From positions 205,183 to 257,594 of the forward strand of contig FR901028.1 in NCBI GenBank assembly GCA_000437555.1: a stretch of 52,412 bases of DNA, read 5' to 3'. Positions 25,595-34,284 of the stretch are shown piece after piece. The notes under the pieces are model-generated. The model was given only the letters and a program-made list of their open reading frames with translations, made no database searches and was not told where the DNA came from. This stretch comes from Acidaminococcus sp. CAG:917 (GTDB lineage Bacteria; Bacillota; Clostridia; Christensenellales; CAG-917). The position numbers were made by a program, and so were the translations under genes. The stretch's first letter is position 1; the number at the start of each line of letters is the position of its first letter.

Positions 25595-28500
25595 AGTTTC
25601 CTTTTTTAGCGCTTGAAAATTTTCCGCAGTTATACGACGCCGTTTCGGGATATAACAAAACGTCGCTGTATTCTGTCAGCGAAGGCGCGAAAATTCATAT
25701 AGCGGCAAGCGTTCCGGGCAAAAAACTTTTTGTGGCGTCGGATTTATTGCTCGCCAAAAAATACGCTTTCGAGCTTAAAGCCTACGGTGTGGACGCAATA
25801 GTCTTTCCTACAAGGGAAGACGTTTTGTTATACCGTAAAAGCTATTCGTCCGCCACGGATATGGCAAGAGCTGCGGCTTTTTCCAAAATAGCGAGAGGAG
25901 ATTTTGACGTTATATGTTGTTCGGCAGAAAATATTTTGGAGAAGATAACCTCGCTTGACGTCATATCCGATTATACGATATGCGCCGAGGAGGGCAAAAC
26001 TTTCAATTTGGTTTTACTTTCCGAAAAACTTTCCGAGATGGGCTATACGAGGGTAGAGCAGGTTTACGAGGCTGGCGATTTTTCCGTAAGAGGCGATATA
26101 GTCGACGTCTATGCGGCGGGAGAGGAAAATCCCGTCAGGATAAGTTTTTTCGACAACGAGATAGAATCGGTGCATATCTTCAACGTCGCAGACGGCTCGA
26201 AAATAAAGAGCGTCAAACGCTTTTACATACCGCCTGTATCCGACGTCATATGCACGAGCGGTGCGCTCAAAGATATTTTAGAGGTCAACAAAACGGAGAC
26301 CGGAAAAGTCAAAGAAATTTTATCCGAGCTCATAGGCGGTTTGAAATCGGGGGCTTTGTCGGGAAAATATTCCTACCTGTTGCCTTATTTTGAAACGACG
26401 TCGCTAACCGAGCTTGACTTGACCGTGATTATAGACGAACCCAAGGTGGTAGCGGAAAAGCTCTCGCTTGTGGAAAAAGAGTTTCTAAATCGATTTAAGA
26501 CTTTGCAGATGTCGACAATGGTAACCTTTCGTCATAAAAAAGCAAAGGACGGAGCGGACGACGCAATAAAAAAACTTGGCGAGAGAAAACAGATTTCCGT
26601 TTCGTCGCTTACTATGTCCAACCCGATGTTCTCTCCCGACAAAGTGTTAAAACTCAGCTCAAAGGCGTGCACAAAATATTGCTATGATTTTAATGCGCTT
26701 TTAAGGGATATAAGAGATTATCAAAGGGAAGATTTTAAAATAGTCATAATGTCCCGAGACGATACAAGGGGCAGGACTATTCAAAGCAGTTTGCTTGAAG
26801 AGGGCATATCTCCTATATACGATGCCGAGCCTGTCAAAGGAAAAACGACGATTTTGCCTTGCGACGTAACGCAGGGATTTTTATATCTGTCCGACAAACT
26901 TTTGCTTGTCGGAAGCGATGAAATTTTAGGCAAAGGACGCGCGGTGGGCGCAGCCAAAAAGGTAAAGGGCTTCGAGCCGCCCAAAGAGGGAGATTATGTC
27001 GTTCACTCTCTGCACGGCGTAGGTATATGCGAGGGAACCGCCGTATTTGACGCGGGCGAATATAAAAAGGAATATCTGTCGATAAGATACGAGGGCGGAG
27101 ACCATCTTTACGTCGCTATCGACCAGATGGACTGCGTCACAAAGTTTATAGGCGAAACAAATCCGCCGCTAAACAAACTCGGCGGAAAAGATTTCAGGCG
27201 AGAAAAGGAAAAGGTAAAAAAATCCGTCAAAAAACTCGCTATCAACCTTTTGGCTCTCTATGCCGTGAGGGAAAAGATAAAGGGGCACAAGTACGCGCCC
27301 GACGGCGAAAATCAAAGGCGGTTTGAGGACGCTTTCGAATACGAGGAAACGGACGACCAATTAAGGGCGATTGCAGAGATAAAAAAGGAGATGGAAAGCG
27401 GAAAGGTCATCGACCGTCTTATCTGCGGCGACGTCGGCTTCGGCAAGACGGAAGTGGCGCTCAGGATAATGTTTAAAACGGCGATGGAGGGCAAGCAGGC
27501 TTGTCTTATCGCGCCGACGACGATTCTTTGCAAACAGCACTACGACACTCTGTCAAAACGGCTTGAGGGATTTAACGTAAACGCAAAACTTCTTACCCGT
27601 TTTCAGACGGCGTCGGAAAGAGCGGAAATTTTAAAGGGCTTGAAAAGCGGCGAGATATCGATTGTCGTGGCTTCGCACAGGATACTTTCTAAAGAAGTTC
27701 AGTTTTGCGATTTGGGTCTTTTGGTGCTCGATGAGGAACAGCGTTTCGGCGTCGAACATAAAGAGACGCTCAAAGAGCGCAATCCCAGCGTCAACACGCT
27801 CACTTTATCCGCTACGCCCATTCCGAGAACGCTCAATATGTCGCTTTCGGGAGTCAGGGATATATCGCTTTTGGAAACACCGCCGCAAGGCAGACTTCCC
27901 GTGGAAACAAGCGTTATTGAATATTCCGACGCCCTAATAAAGGACGCAGTGGAGCGTGAGCACTCAAGGGGCGGTCAGGTTTTTATTTTGTATAACAAGG
28001 TGGAAACGATTGCCGATTTTACCGCTAAGGTTGCGTCGATAGTCGGCGGAGATATAAAGATAAGATACGCCCACGGTCAGATGCACCCGAGGGAGCTTGA
28101 AAACGCAATAGAGGCTTTTTACGAAAAGCAATACGACGTGCTTGTCGCCACGACGATAATCGAAAACGGCATCGACCTTCCCGACGCCAACACGCTCATT
28201 GTCATAGATTCGCAAAACTTCGGACTAAGTCAGCTATATCAGCTAAGGGGCAGAGTGGGCAGGCGAGGAGCACTTGCAAAGGCTTATTTCACTATACCGC
28301 CCGCCGTGTCTTTTTCCGAGACGGCGCAAAAGCGTTTCGACGCTCTTTTGGAAAATACCGAGATAGGAAGCGGATTTAAAATCTCGCTTGCAGACCTTTC
28401 CATAAGGGGAGCGGGGAGTATCTTAGGAGCGGAGCAGCACGGCCATATCGAGAGGGTAGGCTATGAAATGTATATAGAGATTCTCGAGGAAGCGATAAAG

Positions 28501-28968
28501 GAATTAAAGACGGGCGAGACGGCAAAAGAGGAAAACATCGAATTCAAGATAGCGGCAACAACTTATATTCCTTCCGACTACGTTTCGGCGAGGGATAAAA
28601 TCAAAATGTATAAGCGCATATCCTCTCTGTGCGGACCCAAAGAAAAAGAGGCTCTTGTTGCCGAGTTTTCCGAAAGCTACGGAGCTGTGCCGATAGGGCT
28701 TAAAAATCTTATGAATATAGCCCTCATAAAAAACCTCGTCAAGGGAATGGGCGTCAAGAGCGTCATTGTCACAAAACAGGGGGCAGGCATAAATTTTGTC
28801 GGAGCGGACGTGTTTAAAGACGAGAGAATTTTAAAAGCGGTATCCGAAAACAAAGACAAAGTGGTTTTAACGACCACCATACCGCCGGCACTGATATTCG
28901 ACGTAAAGAACTTAAGCCCCGAAGACAAGCTCGAGACGATAGCAAACTTCCTTGTTCAATGTGATTAA
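25591..28968 (+). CDS. mfd: Transcription-repair coupling factor Mfd
   Basis: ATP-driven translocase that removes RNA polymerase stalled at DNA lesions and recruits UvrA. 1125 residues, normal length. The N-terminal UvrB-like region is followed by a CarD-like polymerase-interacting domain at about residues 463-525 (VVHSLHGVG, YLSIRYEGGDHLYV). The helicase core has Walker A GDVGFGKT at 613-620 and DEEQ at 714-717. The TRCF-type motif ENGIDLPDANTLIV and the QLYQLRGRVGR region are present, as is the C-terminal UvrA-interaction-blocking domain. Start overlaps pth. The next gene encodes a PrsA-like lipoprotein, a neighbour pattern seen in other Bacillota. Confidence 0.97.
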   Translation: MKFPFLALENFPQLYDAVSGYNKTSLYSVSEGAKIHIAASVPGKKLFVASDLLLAKKYAFELKAYGVDAIVFPTREDVLLYRKSYSSATDMARAAAFSKIARGDFDVICCSAENILEKITSLDVISDYTICAEEGKTFNLVLLSEKLSEMGYTRVEQVYEAGDFSVRGDIVDVYAAGEENPVRISFFDNEIESVHIFNVADGSKIKSVKRFYIPPVSDVICTSGALKDILEVNKTETGKVKEILSELIGGLKSGALSGKYSYLLPYFETTSLTELDLTVIIDEPKVVAEKLSLVEKEFLNRFKTLQMSTMVTFRHKKAKDGADDAIKKLGERKQISVSSLTMSNPMFSPDKVLKLSSKACTKYCYDFNALLRDIRDYQREDFKIVIMSRDDTRGRTIQSSLLEEGISPIYDAEPVKGKTTILPCDVTQGFLYLSDKLLLVGSDEILGKGRAVGAAKKVKGFEPPKEGDYVVHSLHGVGICEGTAVFDAGEYKKEYLSIRYEGGDHLYVAIDQMDCVTKFIGETNPPLNKLGGKDFRREKEKVKKSVKKLAINLLALYAVREKIKGHKYAPDGENQRRFEDAFEYEETDDQLRAIAEIKKEMESGKVIDRLICGDVGFGKTEVALRIMFKTAMEGKQACLIAPTTILCKQHYDTLSKRLEGFNVNAKLLTRFQTASERAEILKGLKSGEISIVVASHRILSKEVQFCDLGLLVLDEEQRFGVEHKETLKERNPSVNTLTLSATPIPRTLNMSLSGVRDISLLETPPQGRLPVETSVIEYSDALIKDAVEREHSRGGQVFILYNKVETIADFTAKVASIVGGDIKIRYAHGQMHPRELENAIEAFYEKQYDVLVATTIIENGIDLPDANTLIVIDSQNFGLSQLYQLRGRVGRRGALAKAYFTIPPAVSFSETAQKRFDALLENTEIGSGFKISLADLSIRGAGSILGAEQHGHIERVGYEMYIEILEEAIKELKTGETAKEENIEFKIAATTYIPSDYVSARDKIKMYKRISSLCGPKEKEALVAEFSESYGAVPIGLKNLMNIALIKNLVKGMGVKSVIVTKQGAGINFVGADVFKDERILKAVSENKDKVVLTTTIPPALIFDVKNLSPEDKLETIANFLVQCD

Positions 28969-28983
28969 ACAGTCGATATTTTG

Positions 28984-29012
28984 TTGCAATTTAAAAGTTA
29001 TTTATGTATAAT
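28984..29012 (+). promoter_or_regulatory. Promoter of the PrsA-like lipoprotein gene
   Basis: TTGCAA (28984-28989), 17-bp spacer, TATAAT (29007-29012), about 33 bp before ATG, which is preceded by ATGGAGATTTAG (GGAG). Confidence 0.85.
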
Positions 29013-29044
29013 AACTATGTTTATAAACTACAATGGAGATTTAG

Positions 29045-31252
29045 ATGAAAAAGGTAAGGCTTATAGCTCTGATTTTGGTTATTTGCATGTTCGCTTTCGT
29101 GTTTACGGCATGCGATGAAATATTTAAGCTGAACGAGGAGCGAGATTTCAACCAAATCGTGGCGACGGTTAAATATACCACCACGGTAAACGGTCAGTCG
29201 TCCACACAGAGCGCGAGTATTTTAAAGGGAGACCTTCAGGCTTCCTATAATACCTACGGATATTTATATATGAACTATTACAAAATGTCGGCGCAAGAGG
29301 CTTGCAACACACTCCTCGATTCTTTGGTGCAAAGACGCGCGCTCATAATGTTTGCCAAAGCGTATCTTATAACAAACAAAATCGAAAACGTCAACACGAC
29401 CTCTCTTCCCGAAAACGTGAAAGTAGAGTCGCTTTTGACGGACGCCGAGATTAACAGGGCGATTGAGCTCACTAACGACGATATGCTCGAGTCGCTCAAA
29501 TCGGTCATCACTCAGCTTATTTCCGACGACGAGGTGAACAACGCCACTACAACGCCTTCCAAAAAGCCTACCGCAAACAGCGACGAAATTTTTAAAGTCA
29601 GGTTTGATTCCGACGGCGGAAGCGCAGTTTCCACTCAAAGAGTGCAGGACGGACTCTATGCCGAAAAGCCGGAAAGCCCCACAAAGGACGGCTATCAATT
29701 TGCAGGCTGGTTTTTAAACGGCGAGCTTTACGATTTCGAAACGCCTGTCACGGGTGAGATAACGCTTACTGCCAAGTGGTACGAATACACCGCTCCGAGG
29801 ACGGTTATGCCCGAGGCTGAGGAAGAGGAAGAGGAATTTGATCCGCAAGTGGGCGTCACCGTCGAAAGACTGCCTTACTTCTTCTCGGACGAATATCTGA
29901 ACCCCGAAAACGGCTACCTCAACTTTGACGACCTCGACTACGACAGCGAAAAATATTTTGAAAAGTTACAAGACGGCCTTGACGAGCTTCGCTCCACGCT
30001 TAAAAAGAGCTACCGCGATTACAATTATTTCCTTGCTCAGCAAATGGAAACGGTGCTCCTCGAAAAGTTTGAAAGAGCGATAAACGACACTCAATCGGTA
30101 TCCGCCGACGACGTCCAAAAGGAATATGAAAATCTCATTGCCCAAAATAAAGAAAGCTTTACGCTTTCCGGCTCTTATGAGAAGTCACTCACTTCATCGC
30201 TCACCAACACGCTTTATCACAGCTATACCGACGCAAATGACCGCTACGGATTCGTCACCAACATTTTGCTTAAGTTCAATGCCGACGAGCTCAAACAGCT
30301 CACCGACCTCGTATCCGCCGGCAACTCGACCGTTGAACAGATAAAGGACGTCAGAGACGCACTTGCGCAAAGCCATATGGTTTTGATAAGCAATCCTTTC
30401 TATGACCCCGAAGCGGAGTGTGAAAATCAGGGCGAATGTAAAGAGGAAAACTGCGACCCGATGACCTGCCCCAATCACAGCTGCAATCAGACGGACGAAA
30501 ACACCGAAGAGCAATACAACAAGATGATTGAGTTTGTCGTGACGGACGGCAAAGCGGAAATTAAATATAATATCACCGAGTGCGCCACAATGGCATATAT
30601 GCTCACCGAATGGCCGGCGTTCACGCAGGGCACAAAAATAGGCGTTGTCGAGCAATTCGCCAATACAATGGCTCAGGTTGACACCTATGTGACAGGCGGA
30701 CAGCTTACGGTGGCACAAGGCATTTATTGGAAGCAACAGCTTGCAAAGGCATGGCTCTATCTTGTGGGCGACGACACGGGCGCAACGAGCACCGACAGCA
30801 ACAACAACGGACTCGGATATCTCGTCAAACCCGAGTCGGCAGGAGAGTCGGGTTATATTTCCGAGTTTGAAGAACTTGCAAGAGATTTAATCAGTCAGGG
30901 CACGGCAAGTTACGGACACGTAGTGGGTGAAAACTTCATCGACGAAAAGAGTGCTTCGACAAGCGCTTATGCGGGAATATTTATTATCTTCACCACTTAC
31001 GTTCCTTACGATACGACAAGCTACGCGAAATATTCTACCTCATCATGGGGAACCGAAGGACAGCTTCCATTAGATTATATAATCACGTTTAACGAAGACG
31101 GCGGACTTACCGTTTCCGATATAATCGAAGAGAGCCTGCTCACTTCCAAACAGTCGAAAGAATACAACAGCATAACAAACGAGTTTATCAATGAAAAGAA
31201 ATACTCGGTTGAGAAATTCGACAAAATCATCGAAAAGATTTACGAAAACTAA
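29045..31252 (+). CDS. Lipoprotein with InlB-type repeat, possibly a divergent PrsA/SurA-like foldase
   Basis: 735 residues exported as a lipoprotein: hydrophobic signal, then lipobox FTAC with Cys23. Residues about 85-115 (LLDSLVQRRALIMFAKA) resemble the N-terminal helices of SurA/PrsA chaperones. About 184-246 is an InlB/Listeria-Bacteroides repeat (KVRFDSDGGS through YQFAGWF to ITLTAKW). A later stretch (SADDVQKEYENL, then FVTNILLKFNADELKQL) looks like a degraded parvulin-type region. A Cys-rich insert with six cysteines (CENQGECKEENC, then CPNHSC) lies near residue 460. Its place after mfd, as for PrsA in other Bacillota, supports a secretion-chaperone idea, but the assignment is tentative. 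Confidence 0.6.
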   Translation: MKKVRLIALILVICMFAFVFTACDEIFKLNEERDFNQIVATVKYTTTVNGQSSTQSASILKGDLQASYNTYGYLYMNYYKMSAQEACNTLLDSLVQRRALIMFAKAYLITNKIENVNTTSLPENVKVESLLTDAEINRAIELTNDDMLESLKSVITQLISDDEVNNATTTPSKKPTANSDEIFKVRFDSDGGSAVSTQRVQDGLYAEKPESPTKDGYQFAGWFLNGELYDFETPVTGEITLTAKWYEYTAPRTVMPEAEEEEEEFDPQVGVTVERLPYFFSDEYLNPENGYLNFDDLDYDSEKYFEKLQDGLDELRSTLKKSYRDYNYFLAQQMETVLLEKFERAINDTQSVSADDVQKEYENLIAQNKESFTLSGSYEKSLTSSLTNTLYHSYTDANDRYGFVTNILLKFNADELKQLTDLVSAGNSTVEQIKDVRDALAQSHMVLISNPFYDPEAECENQGECKEENCDPMTCPNHSCNQTDENTEEQYNKMIEFVVTDGKAEIKYNITECATMAYMLTEWPAFTQGTKIGVVEQFANTMAQVDTYVTGGQLTVAQGIYWKQQLAKAWLYLVGDDTGATSTDSNNNGLGYLVKPESAGESGYISEFEELARDLISQGTASYGHVVGENFIDEKSASTSAYAGIFIIFTTYVPYDTTSYAKYSTSSWGTEGQLPLDYIITFNEDGGLTVSDIIEESLLTSKQSKEYNSITNEFINEKKYSVEKFDKIIEKIYEN

Positions 31253-31302
31253 ATTTAAAACAATGTCTTAAGATTAAATATAAATCTCGGATATTAAAAC
31301 AA

Positions 31303-31327
31303 AGGCGCGCCGAATGGCGCGTTTTTT
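31303..31327 (+). terminator. Terminator after the lipoprotein gene
   Basis: CGCGCC/GGCGCG, 4-nt loop, then six T. The gene converging from the right (yabQ) ends 80 bp further on. Confidence 0.88.
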
Positions 31328-31407
31328 ATCTTTGCTGCTTTTAAATTTTCATTTCAGCGGATTAAAAAATTTTAAACTCAGTCTTTTTCAAACTAAAACT
31401 TCGGCTT

Positions 31408-31725
31408 TTACGTATCCGAACTTTTCAGATGCTCTTCACGGTATTCTTTAGCGAAAGCTTTAAGTTTATTTAATATAAAGTTAACAAGCGCTATTCCGCC
31501 GATAAAGAACAGAACGTGAAAAAATTTCACGTCGCCTTTGCCGTATACCTGCACGCAAGCCAAAAAGGCGGCAAGAGAGGCTACCGAAAAAAGGAAGTCT
31601 GATAAGGCTCGGATAATTCGTTTTGTCTTTATTTGATTTAAGGCGAAAAACAAAATTCCGCCTGCCGAACCTGCGCCAAGGCACACGAGAGCGCATAAAA
31701 GCTGAACGGGTATAGGCTGACTCAT
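31408..31725 (-). CDS. yabQ: YabQ-like sporulation membrane protein
   Basis: 105 residues. Three or four membrane segments (LLCALVCLGAGSAGGILFFAL, in part; FSVASLAAFLACVQVYG; FFHVLFFIGGIALVNFIL) and a basic/acidic cytoplasmic tail. The pattern, with a polar loop NQIKTKRIIRALSDFLF after helix 1, fits YabQ, a spore-cortex membrane protein made in the mother cell. The strongest support is the upstream gene, a clear YabP homologue, overlapping by 4 bp (ATGA), as in the conserved yabP-yabQ pair. The protein is short for the family. Confidence 0.78.
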   Translation of the reverse strand: MSQPIPVQLLCALVCLGAGSAGGILFFALNQIKTKRIIRALSDFLFSVASLAAFLACVQVYGKGDVKFFHVLFFIGGIALVNFILNKLKAFAKEYREEHLKSSDT

Positions 31726-31994
31726 TTGAATATTTTTTTCAAAATCGACTTGGGCGTCTGTTTGACCAAGTAGGCAAACTGATGCGCCTTTCCCTCAATT
31801 TCCACGTTGCCCGATTCCGTATCAAGGTTGGTGATAGTGAGCCCTTCGCCGTTTATCGTGAGCTGTTTGCCGTTGTCGAGCGACGCTAAAATCTGCTTTT
31901 CCGAAAATGAATCCACAGCCTTTACTCCGCTTATAAAAATTCGCTTTTCGCTTTCATACTTTAAATTGTGCGATTTAACTTTTTTTTCTTCCAT
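31722..31994 (-). CDS. yabP: YabP/YqfC-family sporulation protein
   Basis: 90-residue soluble protein. The family core is visible in EKRIFISGVKAVDSF, ILASLDNGKQLTINGEGL and TNLDTESGNVEIEG, matching YabP of sporulating Bacillota, required for cortex assembly. AGGGGG precedes ATG, and TATACT lies further upstream. It is first in a two-gene operon with yabQ. Its presence argues that the organism is or descends from a spore former. The gap to the divergent acyltransferase gene contains a small dyad (ACCGC/GCGGT, 32017-32031). Confidence 0.88.
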   Translation of the reverse strand: MEEKKVKSHNLKYESEKRIFISGVKAVDSFSEKQILASLDNGKQLTINGEGLTITNLDTESGNVEIEGKAHQFAYLVKQTPKSILKKIFK

Positions 31995-32016
31995 AATTCC
32001 CCCTTTAAAGTATATG

Positions 32017-32031
32017 ACCGCACGGGGCGGT
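32017..32031. repeat. Small inverted repeat upstream of yabP
   Basis: ACCGC/GCGGT with a 5-nt loop, directly upstream of the TATACT-like -10 of yabP. Possible operator; weak evidence. Confidence 0.35.
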
Positions 32032-32047
32032 TATGCCTCGGACTTGC

Positions 32048-32076
32048 TTGACTTTATATGCTTTTAGGAATAATAT
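32048..32076 (+). promoter_or_regulatory. Promoter of the acyltransferase gene (leaderless layout) with overlapping dyad
   Basis: TTGACT (32048-32053), 17-bp spacer, TAATAT (32071-32076), then 6 nt to ATG at 32083. A 17-bp inverted repeat AGGAAT-AATAT-ATTCCT covers the -10 (32066-32082), a good position for a repressor site. Confidence 0.8.
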
Positions 32077-32082
32077 ATTCCT

Positions 32083-33360
32083 ATGAAAAAAACGCTACAA
32101 TGGTTTAAACTCGATTATGCAGCTTCATTCTATCCCGTTTTAACGACGAGAAACACTCAAAGTATATTCCGTCTGAGCGCGCTTCTCGACGAAAAGGTGG
32201 AGCCGGAAAAACTAAGGCAGGCGCTATGTGAGGCAATCGTGCGTTTTCCGCTTTTCAAGGTAAGACAGCGCACGGGCGTGTTTTGGTATTATTTCGAAGA
32301 AAACGAAGAGCCATTTAATATATTCGAGGACGACGGAATTTTGCTCCGCCGTATAGACACTAAAAAAACTAACGGTTATCAATTCAGGCTTTGCTACTTC
32401 GGCAAAAAGATAGCGCTCGATATTTTCCACGGCTTGACGGACGGCGTGGGTGCGCTTGTGTTTTTCAAGGCCATACTTTATAAATATGCTCTGCTCACGG
32501 GGCATAAACCCGTCGGCGGCAAGGTCATAAACTTTGACGAGGAAATAACTCCCGAGGAGCTTGAAGACAGCTTCAGCCGTTACGCTTTAAAGACAAAACT
32601 CAAAGACCTCGGCTTAGACCGTTTTACCGGCAAAAGCCCGATGATAACTAAAGGTCATCATTTTGTCGGGGCAGGCTACGGAACGATAACGGGCGAGATT
32701 TCTGCGTCGCAGCTAAAGGAAACGGCAAAAAAATACGGTTGCACGCTTACGCAGTATCTTTGCGCCGTCTTATCTTATGCCTTTATAACTCGCTCCAAAA
32801 AGAAAAACAAGCCGTTCGTTCTAATGCTTCCCGTCAACTTCAGAGTGCAGTTTCCGTCAAAAAGCCTGAAAAACTTTGTTTCGTTTGTCAAAATAACCGT
32901 CAATCCCAAAGAGGTTGAAACGTTTGAAGACATGGTGCAAAAAGTAAAAGAGCAAATGGAAAAGGTTATGACAAAGCAGGAAATGCAAAATCTCATCAAT
33001 ACCACGGTCAAAGGACAGAGCCTGCCTTTATTCAAATTTTTGGTGCTGCCGCTAAAATATCTGTTTATCCGCATAGGCAAGATATTTTATAAGGCAAGGC
33101 ACACCGTCATATTTTCCAATCTCGGTGTAACCGACCTGCCCGAAAATATGGGAGTAGATAAAATTATATTCAATCTCAACGTATCAAAAAACAATCCCGT
33201 AAACTGCGCCGCTGTCACTACGGGCGATAAACTTATGGTTACCTTTACGAGAACGATTGTAGAGACGGAAATAGAAAGGCTGTTTTTCACCAAAATAGCG
33301 TCCGACGGCGTAAAGGTTTCGGTTATGTCCAACTTCAGGGAGGAGCAAAATGTATTGTAA
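32083..33360 (+). CDS. Alcohol acetyltransferase/condensation-like acyltransferase
   Basis: 425 residues of the CoA-dependent acyltransferase (alcohol acetyltransferase-like) superfamily. The catalytic motif HxxxDG is seen as FHGLTDGVGALVF with His116, Asp120 and Gly121. LPVNFR, about 60% along, matches the channel region of the family. The two-lobed chloramphenicol-acetyltransferase-like fold is likely. It overlaps by 11 bp a DUF6320 membrane-protein gene, a pairing that recurs in Clostridia, suggesting the two act together, perhaps acylating an envelope lipid or glycan. This is inference. Start has no Shine-Dalgarno at usual spacing; see the promoter. Confidence 0.83.
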   Translation: MKKTLQWFKLDYAASFYPVLTTRNTQSIFRLSALLDEKVEPEKLRQALCEAIVRFPLFKVRQRTGVFWYYFEENEEPFNIFEDDGILLRRIDTKKTNGYQFRLCYFGKKIALDIFHGLTDGVGALVFFKAILYKYALLTGHKPVGGKVINFDEEITPEELEDSFSRYALKTKLKDLGLDRFTGKSPMITKGHHFVGAGYGTITGEISASQLKETAKKYGCTLTQYLCAVLSYAFITRSKKKNKPFVLMLPVNFRVQFPSKSLKNFVSFVKITVNPKEVETFEDMVQKVKEQMEKVMTKQEMQNLINTTVKGQSLPLFKFLVLPLKYLFIRIGKIFYKARHTVIFSNLGVTDLPENMGVDKIIFNLNVSKNNPVNCAAVTTGDKLMVTFTRTIVETEIERLFFTKIASDGVKVSVMSNFREEQNVL

Positions 33361-34009
33361 ACATTGCGGCGTCGAAGTAGTGGGTGCGGCAAGAGTTTGT
33401 CCTCTTTGCCATAAGCCGCTTGACGAAGACAATTTAAATTATCCGATAATCAAAAAAACGGGCAGAAAAAAATCAGTCACTTTCAGCTTTGTATATATTT
33501 TAATATCTCTTATCGCAAGCGTGGTGTGCCTTACCGTAAACCTCGTTTTGCCGCATCAGTTTTTATGGTCGCTTCCCGTGGTGGCGTTGCTCGTATACGG
33601 CTTTATAATTTTCGTAACCTTGTTTTCAAAGCGTAACGCAGGCACCAAAATATTTTTGCAGACGGCGGCGCTTGTCGCGGTGGCTTATTCTCTTGAAAAT
33701 CTCAGCCCGTCCGTCAGATGGGCGGCAACTTATGCAGTTCCGTTTTTGATAGTTTTCAGCGGAATACTGCTTATGATACTCTCGCTCACCACCAAGAGGG
33801 CGGGGCAATATGTTTTATATTTAATAATCGTCGTTTTGCTCGGCTCCGTTCCGCTCATATACAACCTTGTCGTGGGCGGAGAGGTGCTGTGGCCGACAAT
33901 AATGTGCGCCGTTTGCTCGGGGGCGCTTTTGATATTCGCTCTGCTTTACGGCTTTTTGGCAGGCAACGGAGTGCTTAAAGAGGAAATCAAAAGAAAGTTT
34001 CACCTATAA
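33350..34009 (+). CDS. DUF6320 family zinc-ribbon membrane protein
   Basis: 219 residues. A short zinc ribbon at the N-terminus (CKHCG, ten residues, then CPLC) precedes about six membrane segments. The start lies inside the end of the acyltransferase gene (11-bp overlap), where GGAGG supplies the ribosome site. The zinc ribbon followed by multi-helix membrane domain is the DUF6320 layout. I infer it anchors or partners the acyltransferase. No catalytic residues are recognisable. Confidence 0.78.
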   Translation: MYCKHCGVEVVGAARVCPLCHKPLDEDNLNYPIIKKTGRKKSVTFSFVYILISLIASVVCLTVNLVLPHQFLWSLPVVALLVYGFIIFVTLFSKRNAGTKIFLQTAALVAVAYSLENLSPSVRWAATYAVPFLIVFSGILLMILSLTTKRAGQYVLYLIIVVLLGSVPLIYNLVVGGEVLWPTIMCAVCSGALLIFALLYGFLAGNGVLKEEIKRKFHL

Positions 34010-34284
34010 TCTGCTATATATATCGCCCAAAACGGGTGCGAATCGCAGAGGACGGCAATGGAAATGGACAAAAACTCATTTATTTATGCGTTTATATGCG
34101 TTTTTGTTCTCTCCGTATTTCGACCGCTAAGACGGCTTGAATGAAATAAAACTCGTTATCGTAAATGTTTTTGGCTTCAAAATAAGACGGAGCAAAAAAA
34201 ACGTGCTATAATAAATTCGCCGAAAAAGTTATGACGGCGATAAACCGAAAACACCAAAGATTATTATAAATCATCGAGGACACA

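Noticed and set aside
34010..34284. T-box leader upstream of alaS (also examined before glnS and proS)
   Set aside because: No T-box specifier/antiterminator consensus is visible.
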